Origin: Ravibacter sp964562455
GTDB taxonomy: Bacteria > Bacteroidota > Bacteroidia > Cytophagales > Spirosomataceae
Reading direction: 5' to 3'
Assembly (NCBI GenBank): GCA_964562455.1
Contig: CAZLTN010000003.1
Location: 84,778-148,777, forward strand
DNA: 64,000 bases
A program made the position numbers and the translations under genes. The notes under the pieces were generated by a model. It did not search any database. It saw only the letters and a program-made list of their open reading frames with translations, and was not told the DNA's origin. Shown one piece after another: positions 43,285-51,505 of this stretch. Position 1 is the stretch's first letter. Each line of letters begins with the position of its first letter.

Positions 43285-44634
43285 ATGAAACGCTTTAACT
43301 GGCTTTACTTTGTTATTTTTTCCGGGTATCTGTTCTCCTGTAAAAACAAACCGGATGTACAAAAAGAAGACGGTCTCGCTACGGATTCGGTGTCGTTTTC
43401 TGTCCTCGCTGTGAGTTGTGTTTCATCATCTGCAAAGGGGATCGCAGTAATCGATGTCAAGAAATTCTACCTGGAAGGAAAGGAAGTTGAGACCCAAACG
43501 GCAGGGAAGCTATTTGAAACTCCAGATGAAGAGGCATTTACTGCCGTTATGCAGAAGGTCTCGGAAGGTGTGGTGGCGAATGCCTACAGGTCGGGCGATT
43601 TCAATTCTTTCCACGACATTTTTGAGGCAGAGCTTAAGAAGAAGGTTAACATCAGGCAGTCGTATGAAATGGACAAAGACCAGTCGTCCCAGCTGTTTAA
43701 AAACCGGTCTGTTGCCCTCCGGTCAGGAGTGGGGGAGAATGCCCGCGTTAGTGCCGGAGTATCGTTTTCACTGAAAGACCTGGTTGGCTTCGCCAATATC
43801 AGCACACTGCCTAAAGCTTCGGATCGCTACAGAAAGAATTACGAAAAATTATCCGGCTACCTGATAGTCGGCAATATCGACCATATCAGGACGGCGGTGA
43901 ATCTGCCGCAGGGAATTGCGGTTTCGTCTTACCAAAACCAGCAATATATAGGCGGCTACACCTTCATTCTTCCTGAAACAAGCACTGTTCTCGGCGCTCC
44001 GCCATTTATTTGGGAGCAGCTAATTGTCTACGGAGGCTCCGATGTGCTGGTTTCTATGCCCCAGGGCGCAGTTTCAAAAGGATACGGATTGGTCAATTTC
44101 AGCGACCCGAAAACTACGGAAGCCACAAGTTTTAACAATGCTACGGTAAAAGGGAATTCTGTCATTTTAGGAGCTCCGGGAAGAGGTCATGCGGCTTCGA
44201 TAAGCTTAAAAGATCCCGTTAACGTTTCAAACGGTTTTGAAAGCACCTTCGAATATGCGGGGAAAGATGCCGATCTTGTCGAAATACGACTAGTGAGCGA
44301 AGGTATGTACAGAGGGTTCGGAGTAGGTGCCCGGTCGTACGGAAATTACGAAATCGCGTGGCCCGGTAGACGTGTGATCGACAAACCGGCGCCACCGCTC
44401 TTTGATGGCGGTACCCGCAAGGTGAAGGTCCGTCTTTTTAACAGCGGCCCGAAAACCAGCGTTGTCCAGATATTCGTAGATAATATGGACACACCCTTAT
44501 GCGAGCTTCAGAACAGCAACCTGCATACAACCCAGTTTCTCACCGGGAATCTTCGTATTACCCTTGATGCCGTCAATGATTACACAAAAGACGTCAATCT
44601 AGAAATAAAAAGCTGGGAGTTCAGGGCCCTTTGA
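43285..44634 (+). CDS. Large lipoprotein of unknown function
   Basis: A 449-aa protein with a type II signal (YFVIFSGYLFSC, Cys19, followed by KNKPDVQKED). The mature part has a helical N-terminal half (AFTAVMQKVSEGVVAN, FHDIFEAELKKKVNI) and a C-terminal beta-sandwich like a concanavalin-type fold (SNGFESTFEYAGKDADLVEI, TQFLTGNLRITLDAVND, NLEIKSWEFRAL). I cannot name a family. It follows the T9SS protein by 105 bases; that gap holds a weak hairpin (CGCTACT 43185-43191 with AGTAGCG 43239-43245). An exact AT-rich palindrome follows the stop. Outer-membrane anchored, perhaps facing outward, since no Asp follows the Cys. Confidence 0.75.
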   Translation: MKRFNWLYFVIFSGYLFSCKNKPDVQKEDGLATDSVSFSVLAVSCVSSSAKGIAVIDVKKFYLEGKEVETQTAGKLFETPDEEAFTAVMQKVSEGVVANAYRSGDFNSFHDIFEAELKKKVNIRQSYEMDKDQSSQLFKNRSVALRSGVGENARVSAGVSFSLKDLVGFANISTLPKASDRYRKNYEKLSGYLIVGNIDHIRTAVNLPQGIAVSSYQNQQYIGGYTFILPETSTVLGAPPFIWEQLIVYGGSDVLVSMPQGAVSKGYGLVNFSDPKTTEATSFNNATVKGNSVILGAPGRGHAASISLKDPVNVSNGFESTFEYAGKDADLVEIRLVSEGMYRGFGVGARSYGNYEIAWPGRRVIDKPAPPLFDGGTRKVKVRLFNSGPKTSVVQIFVDNMDTPLCELQNSNLHTTQFLTGNLRITLDAVNDYTKDVNLEIKSWEFRAL

Positions 44635-44655
44635 GCACAACTCTGTTTTCGCTTC

Positions 44656-44689
44656 ATTTAATAGAAATGCCCGGGAATTTCTATTAAAT
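44656..44689. repeat. Exact 13-bp inverted repeat between lipoprotein and kinase
   Basis: Arms ATTTAATAGAAAT (44656-44668) and ATTTCTATTAAAT (44677-44689) enclose GCCCGGGA. It is 26 bases before the kinase start. It could terminate the lipoprotein transcript or be an operator for the kinase-regulator pair; with no T run, and such an AT-rich stem, either is open. Confidence 0.7.
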
Positions 44690-44714
44690 TGGGCTCTTTC
44701 ACAGTTATCAAGTT

Positions 44715-46502
44715 ATGATACTTCGGATTGTTAAGAATACCGGCAGCTTTGTTTTCCTGCTGGCCTGGCTTTTAAATATATACAGTGTTATGGGGCAGGG
44801 TGTACCTGACGCCTCCTCCTACATGCAGAATGCGCGTAAGACCGAGGAGCAGGCTCTGGCACAAAAAGATCAGAAGCTTTTGGCTGAGGCCTATTATCTG
44901 TATGGAAGAGCGTATATCGTCGTGGGAGATTTTTCGATGGCGCACGACTATTTTATCAGATCTCTCTCTATTCTGGAGCCTTTGGGGGACTCTTATGAAG
45001 TCGGACGCCTCTACCTTTGCCTGGCCGATAACGAAGGGCACAGACGCCAGCATAGAAAAGCAATTGAATACGCGCTCGAAGGCGAAAAAGTATTTTCCAA
45101 AACCGGCTCTGATGACGGCCTGATTCAGATTTATAATATGCTCGGGCGGCTGCATATCGATCTACTAAGCCGTGCGACGGATGAGACCGGCGATTTATTC
45201 AACAGTTCTTTGCGATTTTATAATAAAGCGGAGGAAATAGCTTTGAAAATAAAGGATACAGCGGGTTTGGCGGAAGTTCATCTCGACCTGGGCTTGCTTA
45301 GGCACCGGGGAAAAAAGGGCGACCCTCTCCCTCACCTGATAATTTCAAGAGATCTGAACCGGGCGCTTGGCAGGAAGGACCATGAACTCGCAGCCCTGAT
45401 GAGGATGGTCGATGTATATAGCCATCGAAAGCAATTTAAAGAGGCAAAAGAGGTACTTGCCGAAGCTGTTGATCTGTATAACAGCGTTCCTATCCCGACA
45501 TACAATATGAACCAGGAGTTCGAATTTTACTCGATGTTCTACTATACACGAACGGGCGAGTGGGAACAGGCTTACAAGACTCTCGTGAGAATAAGGCATA
45601 TCGAAACGGAAAAACTGGCTGCAAACAGCGACAGTGTTATCAGCCGACTTAATGCAGAGTTCGAAACCCAAAAGAAAGAAGCCGAGCTTGCTGCCCAACG
45701 TACGGAACTCGACCTGAATCAGCGCAACCTGAAGCTGCAAACCGGCTTCATTGTAGCTCTGCTGGTCTTGTTTGCTGGAGCTATCGGAACAGGTATTGTC
45801 TTCTTTCGCCTTTATCGTAAAAACAGGCGCATAAGCGCAATTAACGCTTCTCTGGTAAAGGAACAAAACCACCGGGTGAAAAATAATCTTCAGGTGATGG
45901 CCAGCATGCTCCACCTGCAATCCCGGCAGCTTCCCGATGAATCTGCACGGCAGGCGCTTTCCGATAGCCGCCTTCGGGTACAATATATGGCTATGGTACA
46001 GCAGAAGCTGTATGAAGAGGAGTATCTTGCCGGGATGAACCTCCGGGTTTTTATCCCTGAGCTCGCCGATATGGTATTGGCAGCATGCGGGTACCCGGAT
46101 ATTGATACGGAGTTTGATATAGAAAAAATTTATCTAATTGCAGATCAGGCCATCCCGGTAGGCATGATCGTCAATGAGCTGATTACCAACTCCTGCAAAT
46201 ATGCTTTCCCATACAGGGAGAAGCCGATTTTGAAAATAGAATGTACCATCGTAAAAGAAGGCAGGTTGCACCTGGTGATAGCTGATAACGGACGAGCGGA
46301 AGAAGAACCGTATACCGGTAGCCCGGAAAGGGGAAACCGGCTTACCGCGGCTGCCGATATAGCTGGCCGGAACTCGTTTGGAATGGAACTGATCAGGATG
46401 CAGGCCAGACAGCTCGACGCCGACTGGCAATTCTCGCACCCAACCCCCGACCCGGCTTCCGGGCTTATATTTACAATGGAATTCAAGATCACCAATGCTT
46501 AA
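44715..46502 (+). CDS. TPR-containing sensor kinase of the HisKA_2/HWE-like type
   Basis: A 595-aa protein with a signal peptide (ending VMGQG, about residue 30), a periplasmic tetratricopeptide region (about 35-300, AEAYYLYGRAYIVVGDFSMA), a coiled coil, one transmembrane helix near 345-365 (FIVALLVLFAGAIGTGIVFF), and a kinase core. The H box is QNHRVKNNLQVMASMLHLQ with H386, the HisKA_2 type with conserved RVKNNLQ. The ATPase part has VGMIVNELITNSCKYAF (N box) and FGMELIRMQARQLDA. Compared with the kinase at 2-4 kb, the sensor part has the same plan but the catalytic part belongs to another kinase family. The LytTR gene follows after 38 bases and is the likely partner. Confidence 0.92.
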   Translation: MILRIVKNTGSFVFLLAWLLNIYSVMGQGVPDASSYMQNARKTEEQALAQKDQKLLAEAYYLYGRAYIVVGDFSMAHDYFIRSLSILEPLGDSYEVGRLYLCLADNEGHRRQHRKAIEYALEGEKVFSKTGSDDGLIQIYNMLGRLHIDLLSRATDETGDLFNSSLRFYNKAEEIALKIKDTAGLAEVHLDLGLLRHRGKKGDPLPHLIISRDLNRALGRKDHELAALMRMVDVYSHRKQFKEAKEVLAEAVDLYNSVPIPTYNMNQEFEFYSMFYYTRTGEWEQAYKTLVRIRHIETEKLAANSDSVISRLNAEFETQKKEAELAAQRTELDLNQRNLKLQTGFIVALLVLFAGAIGTGIVFFRLYRKNRRISAINASLVKEQNHRVKNNLQVMASMLHLQSRQLPDESARQALSDSRLRVQYMAMVQQKLYEEEYLAGMNLRVFIPELADMVLAACGYPDIDTEFDIEKIYLIADQAIPVGMIVNELITNSCKYAFPYREKPILKIECTIVKEGRLHLVIADNGRAEEEPYTGSPERGNRLTAAADIAGRNSFGMELIRMQARQLDADWQFSHPTPDPASGLIFTMEFKITNA

Positions 46503-46540
46503 CCGCATGATAGCTGATTCCGCTTATAGCTTTTATCAAT

Positions 46541-47281
46541 ATGCAATCTTTGAAAATACTCCTCTTAGAAGATGAGATCATAACAGCGACAGACTTGAAA
46601 GTGACCCTGGAAGAGGCAGGACACCGTATTACCGATATTACCCAGAACTACAGCGAAGCAATGGCCTCGGTAAAGAAAGATCCGCCGGACCTGGCCATCC
46701 TGGACATATTTCTCAAAAATTCTTCCGCCGACGGCATTGCTACCGCGCGGGAATTGCTTGAACACAAATGGATGCCCGTTATATACCTGACAGCTAATTC
46801 CGAACCCCAGACATTCCGGAGGGCCAAAGAGACTTTACCGGCTGCCTATCTGCTTAAACCTTTCAGGCATGAAGAGCTGGCTTACCAGGTGGAATTAGCT
46901 TACTACTATTTCTCGCAAACTCAAAAGGAGCCCGCTTCTCAAGGTTATACCGCCGAAAATATCTTCATAAAAGGGAAAGACGAATACCTGAAAATCCCTA
47001 AAAAAGAAATCCTCTTTGTCCAGGCCAACCGGATGTATTGCAAAATATATCTTAAAAATAAGATTCTTACCGTCACGACAAACCTCACGTACTTATCCCA
47101 ATACATGCAGGAACCCTATTTTTTCCGCCTGTCACGATCCTATATCATCAATCTGGACCAGGTAGAGAGCATGAATCAAAACTATATTCTCTTTACGGGC
47201 TCTCCCGAAGGAATCCCTATCCCTTCCGGAAGTAAAAAGGAATTGTTCAAGATCCTGAATGTATTTAAAAAAAGCGTGTAA
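46541..47281 (+). CDS. LytTR-family response regulator
   Basis: A 246-aa regulator. The receiver domain (about 5-120) has E10/D11, phosphoacceptor D55 in LAILDIFLKN, T in VIYLTANSEPQTF and K107 in YLLKPFRHEE. The C-terminal LytTR domain (about 140-245) has IFIKGKDEYLKIPKKEILFVQ (short form KDEYLKIPKKEILFV) and YFFRLSRSYIINLDQVE. It directly follows the TPR kinase and should receive its phosphate. Receivers with DIFLKN and kinases with a RVKNNLQ H box are often found together in this phylum. Target genes are not visible. Confidence 0.92.
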   Translation: MQSLKILLLEDEIITATDLKVTLEEAGHRITDITQNYSEAMASVKKDPPDLAILDIFLKNSSADGIATARELLEHKWMPVIYLTANSEPQTFRRAKETLPAAYLLKPFRHEELAYQVELAYYYFSQTQKEPASQGYTAENIFIKGKDEYLKIPKKEILFVQANRMYCKIYLKNKILTVTTNLTYLSQYMQEPYFFRLSRSYIINLDQVESMNQNYILFTGSPEGIPIPSGSKKELFKILNVFKKSV

Positions 47282-47388
47282 GCACATCTGAAAGACTTCG
47301 TCTTTATTTGGAATCCGGCAGCAGTATTTTTTGTAAAATTTCCTAGATTGTCCTGCTGAATATATAGCCCGCATAAAGCATCAATTCA

Positions 47389-47940
47389 ATGGACATAAAC
47401 TGGCAGCCTTCCGGCCTTCAAAATAATATCGTACAGCTCAGACCGCTGGAAATATCAGATTTCGAGCGCCTGTATGAAGTGGCTTCTGATCCGCTGATAT
47501 GGGAGCAGCACCCCGAAAAGGATAGATTTCAACGCTCTGTCTTTCAGAAATTCTTTGACGGCGCGATCGCCTCCGGAACGGCATTTTTAATAATAGAAGC
47601 GAGCACCGGCCAGGTTATCGGAAGCACCAGGTTTTACGGGTTTGACAGCGAAAACAGCTCAATCGATATCGGATATACATTCCTGGCAAGGCGTTGCTGG
47701 GGAGGAGCCTTCAACCGCGCTGCCAAAACGTTATTGCTGGACTATGCTTTCCGGTTTGTGGAGAAGGTTCATTTCCATGTCGGCCTGTACAACACCCGGT
47801 CCTTTATAGCCGTAACCCGCTTGGGTGCGAGGGAGGAAGAAATCATTGATTTTGATCATTACGGAAACAAGCTGCCACACCGGCAGCTTGTCCTGGAACG
47901 CACACATTGGGAAAACAGGTCTGAAAAAATGCTATTTTGA
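47389..47940 (+). CDS. GNAT-family N-acetyltransferase, RimJ/RimL-like
   Basis: A 183-aa protein of normal length. VQLRPLEISDFERLYEVASDP is the usual opening of the RimJ/RimL branch. FLIIEASTGQVIGSTRFYGF is the acetyl-CoA-side strand, IDIGYTFLARRCWGGAFNRAAK carries the pyrophosphate-binding loop (RRCWGGAFNR), and YNTRSFIAVTRLGAREE is the C-terminal motif with the conserved Asn and Arg. It transfers acetyl from acetyl-CoA to an amine; ribosomal protein N-termini or small molecules are possible substrates. Its stop overlaps by 9 bases the stop of the convergent gene. Confidence 0.87.
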   Translation: MDINWQPSGLQNNIVQLRPLEISDFERLYEVASDPLIWEQHPEKDRFQRSVFQKFFDGAIASGTAFLIIEASTGQVIGSTRFYGFDSENSSIDIGYTFLARRCWGGAFNRAAKTLLLDYAFRFVEKVHFHVGLYNTRSFIAVTRLGAREEEIIDFDHYGNKLPHRQLVLERTHWENRSEKMLF

Positions 47941-48744
47941 TCCGGTCTTTTCGGGTAGGGAAACCCGTTGGGAAACGCCGTCTTCATTCTGTACGATGTT
48001 CACAAAGAGCACTCCGGAGGCGGAGTCCTTCAATTTGATCTGCCCTACAAACTCCCCTTCAAAGTCTCTCAGTTCCTTCTTTGCCTGCTCTTTTCCTTTC
48101 GTATCGGTCACCGTGATCAGCACATCCCCTTTTTCCCTGACAGTAAAGCGGAGGTTAAGGTGACCGTCGAACGGCTTATTCGGGTTGATTGCTACCGCCC
48201 TTACGGTCTTTGACGAGTTCGGGAAACCGCTTTCCCAATCCATATTAAAAGCTTTCGCTTTTTTGATCCTGTCGCCGATATCGAAATGAAAGTCCATGGG
48301 CCGCGATTCGATATCCGCCAGCAGCTTGTTCACTTTAAATTCCACCTTTGCGGCGCTTTTCGATAGCGCGGTATCGAGCTGCCAGCTCATCTTGTCGAGC
48401 TCTTCCCACCTAAAGTCGGCACGAGCCGGGCGACTTTTTCGTGCCATATCAAAGAGCCCGGGTTTTTGCAGATCTCCGTCTTCCATTGTAATGGTAATCC
48501 TGCGGTTTTTGCCTTTTCCTTCGATATCGAGTGCATTCAAAAGGCTGTCAAGGTGAGCCCGCTGCTGTTGCTGCGAGAGCTCGCCGGTATCGTAGCTATG
48601 CTCTTTGACAATCCTGTCTTCACCGTTTTCTTCCACAACCCGGACGGTGACGCGCGACTTCTCTTTTTTCGGGAGCGCATCATCCTGCGCTTTCAATACG
48701 GGAACGCCGGCCAGCAGCCCGCATGCTAATAATAGGTGTTTCAT
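47932..48744 (-). CDS. Secreted protein with a T9SS-like C-terminal domain
   Basis: About 270 aa from the ATG at 48744 (MKHLLLACGLLAGVPVLKAQ, a clean signal peptide); an ATG 15 bases upstream is the alternative. The middle is helical and charged (VRVVEENGEDRIVKEHSY, ARPADFRWEELDKMSWQL in similar form). The last 85 residues resemble a T9SS type A domain in order of strands: INPNKPFDGHLNLRF, DVLITVTDTKGKEQAKKEL, FEGEFVGQIKL, SGVLFVNIVQNEDGVSQRV. The gene is divergent from a kinase and regulator pair with a 200-bp shared spacer, so it may be a target or the sensed client of that pair. Otherwise unknown. Confidence 0.75.
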   Translation of the reverse strand: MKHLLLACGLLAGVPVLKAQDDALPKKEKSRVTVRVVEENGEDRIVKEHSYDTGELSQQQQRAHLDSLLNALDIEGKGKNRRITITMEDGDLQKPGLFDMARKSRPARADFRWEELDKMSWQLDTALSKSAAKVEFKVNKLLADIESRPMDFHFDIGDRIKKAKAFNMDWESGFPNSSKTVRAVAINPNKPFDGHLNLRFTVREKGDVLITVTDTKGKEQAKKELRDFEGEFVGQIKLKDSASGVLFVNIVQNEDGVSQRVSLPEKTGSK

Positions 48745-48796
48745 TTGAATAGAATACATAATAAGCTGTTAGTTAAATCATTAATTTACTATATGG

Positions 48797-48815
48797 AGCC
48801 GCAGACCCTGCGGCT
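48797..48815. repeat. GC-rich palindrome in divergent spacer
   Basis: AGCCGCAG (48797-48804) and CTGCGGCT (48808-48815) flank a 3-base loop, followed by TTTACATCG. Related sequences with GCGGCT lie at about 50680-50715, after the kinase gene, and at 52481-52528. Probably a dispersed repeat. Confidence 0.6.
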
Positions 48816-48875
48816 TTACATCGTTCCACTGGTGTTAAAGTATGTTAAAAGCGGACTCTGCGGACGGATGAAACT

Positions 48876-48883
48876 TATTTTTG
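48876..48883 (+). promoter_or_regulatory. Candidate -7 box for the kinase-regulator pair
   Basis: TATTTTTG matches TAnnTTTG and lies 61 bases before the kinase start. No good -33 element is seen. Confidence 0.4.
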
Positions 48884-48944
48884 TATTGCAAAGTCACAGC
48901 AAGAGACGCGGTGAAAAAGGAAAGGTTGCATGAACAGTTGAAAA

Positions 48945-50675
48945 ATGACGCCGGGAAAAATAAAAGCCATCGTTTTTTTTATGTGCCTGTCGATGATAGG
49001 GTTGATCACTTTCCAGTGGTACTGGATCAGGGAGGCGTTGGCAGCACAAAACGATCGTTTCAACGATAAGGTAGCCGAGGCTGTTCAGAATGTGGCGCAC
49101 AAGCTCGAAAAGCAGGAGATCGTTTACCTGCTTCAACAAAGAAGGGAAGATGAGATCCAGAAAGAAAAGCTGCGCCAGATGACCATCCTGGCCAGAACAA
49201 AGGAAAACCGGCCGGAACGGAAAGATACAGTCGTGCTGCTTGCCCCCCCGAATACCTGGGCGCATAGGAGAGGAGGGGAGATCCCGCTTCCCCATCGTAA
49301 CCGCGGACTTCAGTCCGACGCCCTGGTACCGTCGTTCCATCAACTGATAGAGCGGGAACAACGGATGATCGACGAGTTTTTCCGGGCGCAGCAAATGGGT
49401 ACCGCCGGTATCGAGGAATTTATCCGGCGCCGGATGAACGATGAAGTTTTCTGGGGAAACGCTTTTGACGGGACTAATACCTCAGATAAACAGTTAGAAT
49501 CTGCCGGTAAGTCGGCCCGCAACAGAATGAAGGTACGGAAGCCTGAAAAATTGCCGCCGGTACCCAAATCAACTGAAGCAGAAGTGCTGCTGAGAGAGGT
49601 GATAGAGGATATTATGTACACCAAACGTCCGGTCCGGGAACGCGTTAACCGCTTCCTGATGGACTCGCTGCTGAGGACGGAATTCAGCCAGAAAGGTATT
49701 ACCCTGCCTTTTTCCTTTGCTGTGAAGCCAAACAACGAGGCAGAAATGCTATTCAGCACGGCAGATATCGATAGCAGGGTATGGGAGGCAAACGCTTACA
49801 GGACCACCCTTTTCCCGGGAGCGACGCCACATTCGGGAGGAATGCTTTTCGTCTACTTCCCCGGCAAGCAGCAGTACGTCCTCGAGAAAACCGGCGCTAT
49901 GATGACCGGCTCTGTCCTGCTGGTAGTCGTCGTTATGATATGTTTCTACGTGGCGGTTTCGACGATCATAAGGCAAAAGAAGCTGTCTGATATAAAGAAT
50001 GATTTTATCAACAACATGACACATGAGCTGAAAACCCCGATTTCCACTATCGGGCTCGCAGTTGATATGGCGATGGAAAAGAGCACGGCGGTACCCGGCC
50101 GGGAAGGTGTAGCACGCTATATGGAAATAATAGGGACTGAAAACAGGCGGCTTGGCGTGCAGGTAGAAAGAGTGCTGCAGATGGCGCAGATGGAAAAAGG
50201 AAGCCTCGAGCTGAAGCGGGAAGTAGTGAATGTGCATGACCTGATCGAAAAAGTACTGAACAACCTCAGCGTTCAACTGGAGCGGAGAAACGGCGATCTC
50301 ACGCTGGACTACCAGGCCGGCTTCGAGAATGTGAATGGCGATCCTGTCCATCTCACCAACGTTGTCTATAACCTTGTGGACAACGCGATAAAGTATTCGC
50401 CGGATGCCCTGAAGCTGGACATCAGTACCGAAAACCTGGATAACGGGATTGCGATATCTGTTTCCGATAGCGGCATAGGATTGAGCAGGGAACAGATCGG
50501 ACGTATTTTCGAGAATTTTTACCGGGTACCAACCGGGAACAGGCATGACGTAAAAGGTTTTGGGCTCGGGTTAAGCTACGTAAAAAAAATTGTCGAAGCG
50601 CACGGCGGGAGCGTATCCGTCAGGAGTAAAAAAGGGGAAGGATCAACCTTTACAGTTTGGCTGCCGTTAATTTAA
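48945..50675 (+). CDS. Sensor histidine kinase, HisKA type
   Basis: A 576-aa membrane kinase. Two transmembrane helices (about 7-27 and 322-345) enclose a periplasmic sensor domain of some 290 residues that is rich in charged coiled-coil helix (KVAEAVQNVAHKLEKQEI, FFRAQQMGTAGIEEFIRRR). The kinase core has NDFINNMTHELKTPISTI with H360, VVYNLVDNAIKYSPD (N box), VSDSGIGLSREQIG (G1), and GFGLGLSYVKKIVEAHGG (G2). This is the classical two-component type, paired with the OmpR-like regulator 80 bases downstream. Its sensor domain is not a named family; the divergent secreted-protein gene may be controlled by it. Confidence 0.93.
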   Translation: MTPGKIKAIVFFMCLSMIGLITFQWYWIREALAAQNDRFNDKVAEAVQNVAHKLEKQEIVYLLQQRREDEIQKEKLRQMTILARTKENRPERKDTVVLLAPPNTWAHRRGGEIPLPHRNRGLQSDALVPSFHQLIEREQRMIDEFFRAQQMGTAGIEEFIRRRMNDEVFWGNAFDGTNTSDKQLESAGKSARNRMKVRKPEKLPPVPKSTEAEVLLREVIEDIMYTKRPVRERVNRFLMDSLLRTEFSQKGITLPFSFAVKPNNEAEMLFSTADIDSRVWEANAYRTTLFPGATPHSGGMLFVYFPGKQQYVLEKTGAMMTGSVLLVVVVMICFYVAVSTIIRQKKLSDIKNDFINNMTHELKTPISTIGLAVDMAMEKSTAVPGREGVARYMEIIGTENRRLGVQVERVLQMAQMEKGSLELKREVVNVHDLIEKVLNNLSVQLERRNGDLTLDYQAGFENVNGDPVHLTNVVYNLVDNAIKYSPDALKLDISTENLDNGIAISVSDSGIGLSREQIGRIFENFYRVPTGNRHDVKGFGLGLSYVKKIVEAHGGSVSVRSKKGEGSTFTVWLPLI

Positions 50676-50755
50676 ATGCCGCCGTACAGCAGCAGGGCCT
50701 GCGGCTTCATCTCGTGAATCAATAGTCTAGTTATCAGTTCATTACATTTATACAA

Positions 50756-51448
50756 ATGAAAAAACTTCTCTTGGTTGAGGATGACCCCAATCTCGGCTCA
50801 CTTTTGCAGGAATATCTTTGTTCGAAGGGTTACGACGCCGATTGGGCCAAAGACGGCCAGGAGGGATGGGACAAGTTCGTGGCAGGTAATTATGACCTGT
50901 GCGTCTTCGATGTGATGATGCCCCGGAAAGACGGCTTTGCGCTTGCCAAAGAAGTAAGGATGAGCGGGAAAAAGGACGTTCCTATTATTTTCCTTACCGC
51001 CAAATCCATGAAGGAAGACACTATACAGGGACTGAAGCTCGGCGGCGACGATTACCTGACGAAGCCATTTGACAGGGAAGTGCTGCTGGCAAGAATAGAA
51101 GCTGTTTTGCGACGTTATAACCTGCATTCTTCTACTCAAAACGAGAGTGGCGGAGCTGTTTATAATATCGGCGCGTATGTTTTTAATTACGACATGCAGC
51201 AGCTTGTATGCAACGGGGAAACCTTCCGCCTGACAAGCAAGGAATCGGAGCTGCTCAAGCTGTTTTGCGAAAACCTCAATCAACCCGTCGGGAGAAGCTA
51301 TGCGCTCAAAATGATCTGGGGGAACGATTCCTATTTTAACGCCCGAAGCATGGACGTCTACATCACCAAGCTCAGGAAACACCTGAAAAATGATCCTTCC
51401 ATACAGATTATCAATCTTCATGGAGAAGGTTTCAGGCTGGCTGTTTAA
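50756..51448 (+). CDS. OmpR/PhoB-family response regulator
   Basis: A 230-aa regulator. The receiver (1-120) has E8-D9-D10, phosphoacceptor D52 in CVFDVMMPRKDG, T82 region IIFLTAKS and K102 in YLTKPFDRE. The C-terminal winged helix (about 132-229) has FRLTSKESELLKLFCENLNQ, RSYALKMIWGNDSYFNARSMD and VYITKLRKHLKNDPS, the recognition helix region of this family. It is the partner of the kinase encoded just upstream. The protein should bind DNA as a dimer at direct repeats; the divergent spacer at 48.8 kb is a plausible target but shows no clear repeat. Confidence 0.94.
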   Translation: MKKLLLVEDDPNLGSLLQEYLCSKGYDADWAKDGQEGWDKFVAGNYDLCVFDVMMPRKDGFALAKEVRMSGKKDVPIIFLTAKSMKEDTIQGLKLGGDDYLTKPFDREVLLARIEAVLRRYNLHSSTQNESGGAVYNIGAYVFNYDMQQLVCNGETFRLTSKESELLKLFCENLNQPVGRSYALKMIWGNDSYFNARSMDVYITKLRKHLKNDPSIQIINLHGEGFRLAV

Positions 51449-51469
51449 GGCAGGAAAGGAGATTTTGGC

Positions 51470-51477
51470 TACCTTTG
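51470..51477 (+). promoter_or_regulatory. Candidate -7 box for hemB
   Basis: TACCTTTG matches TAnnTTTG and lies 29 bases before the hemB start, 22 bases after the regulator stop. A -33 TTG at proper distance is not obvious. Confidence 0.5.
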
Positions 51478-51505
51478 CAGCGAAATCAGAAAGCTACATA
51501 TCAAT

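Noticed and set aside
49749..50546. 265-codon frame opposite the HisKA kinase
   Set aside because: The kinase motifs on the plus strand explain the region.
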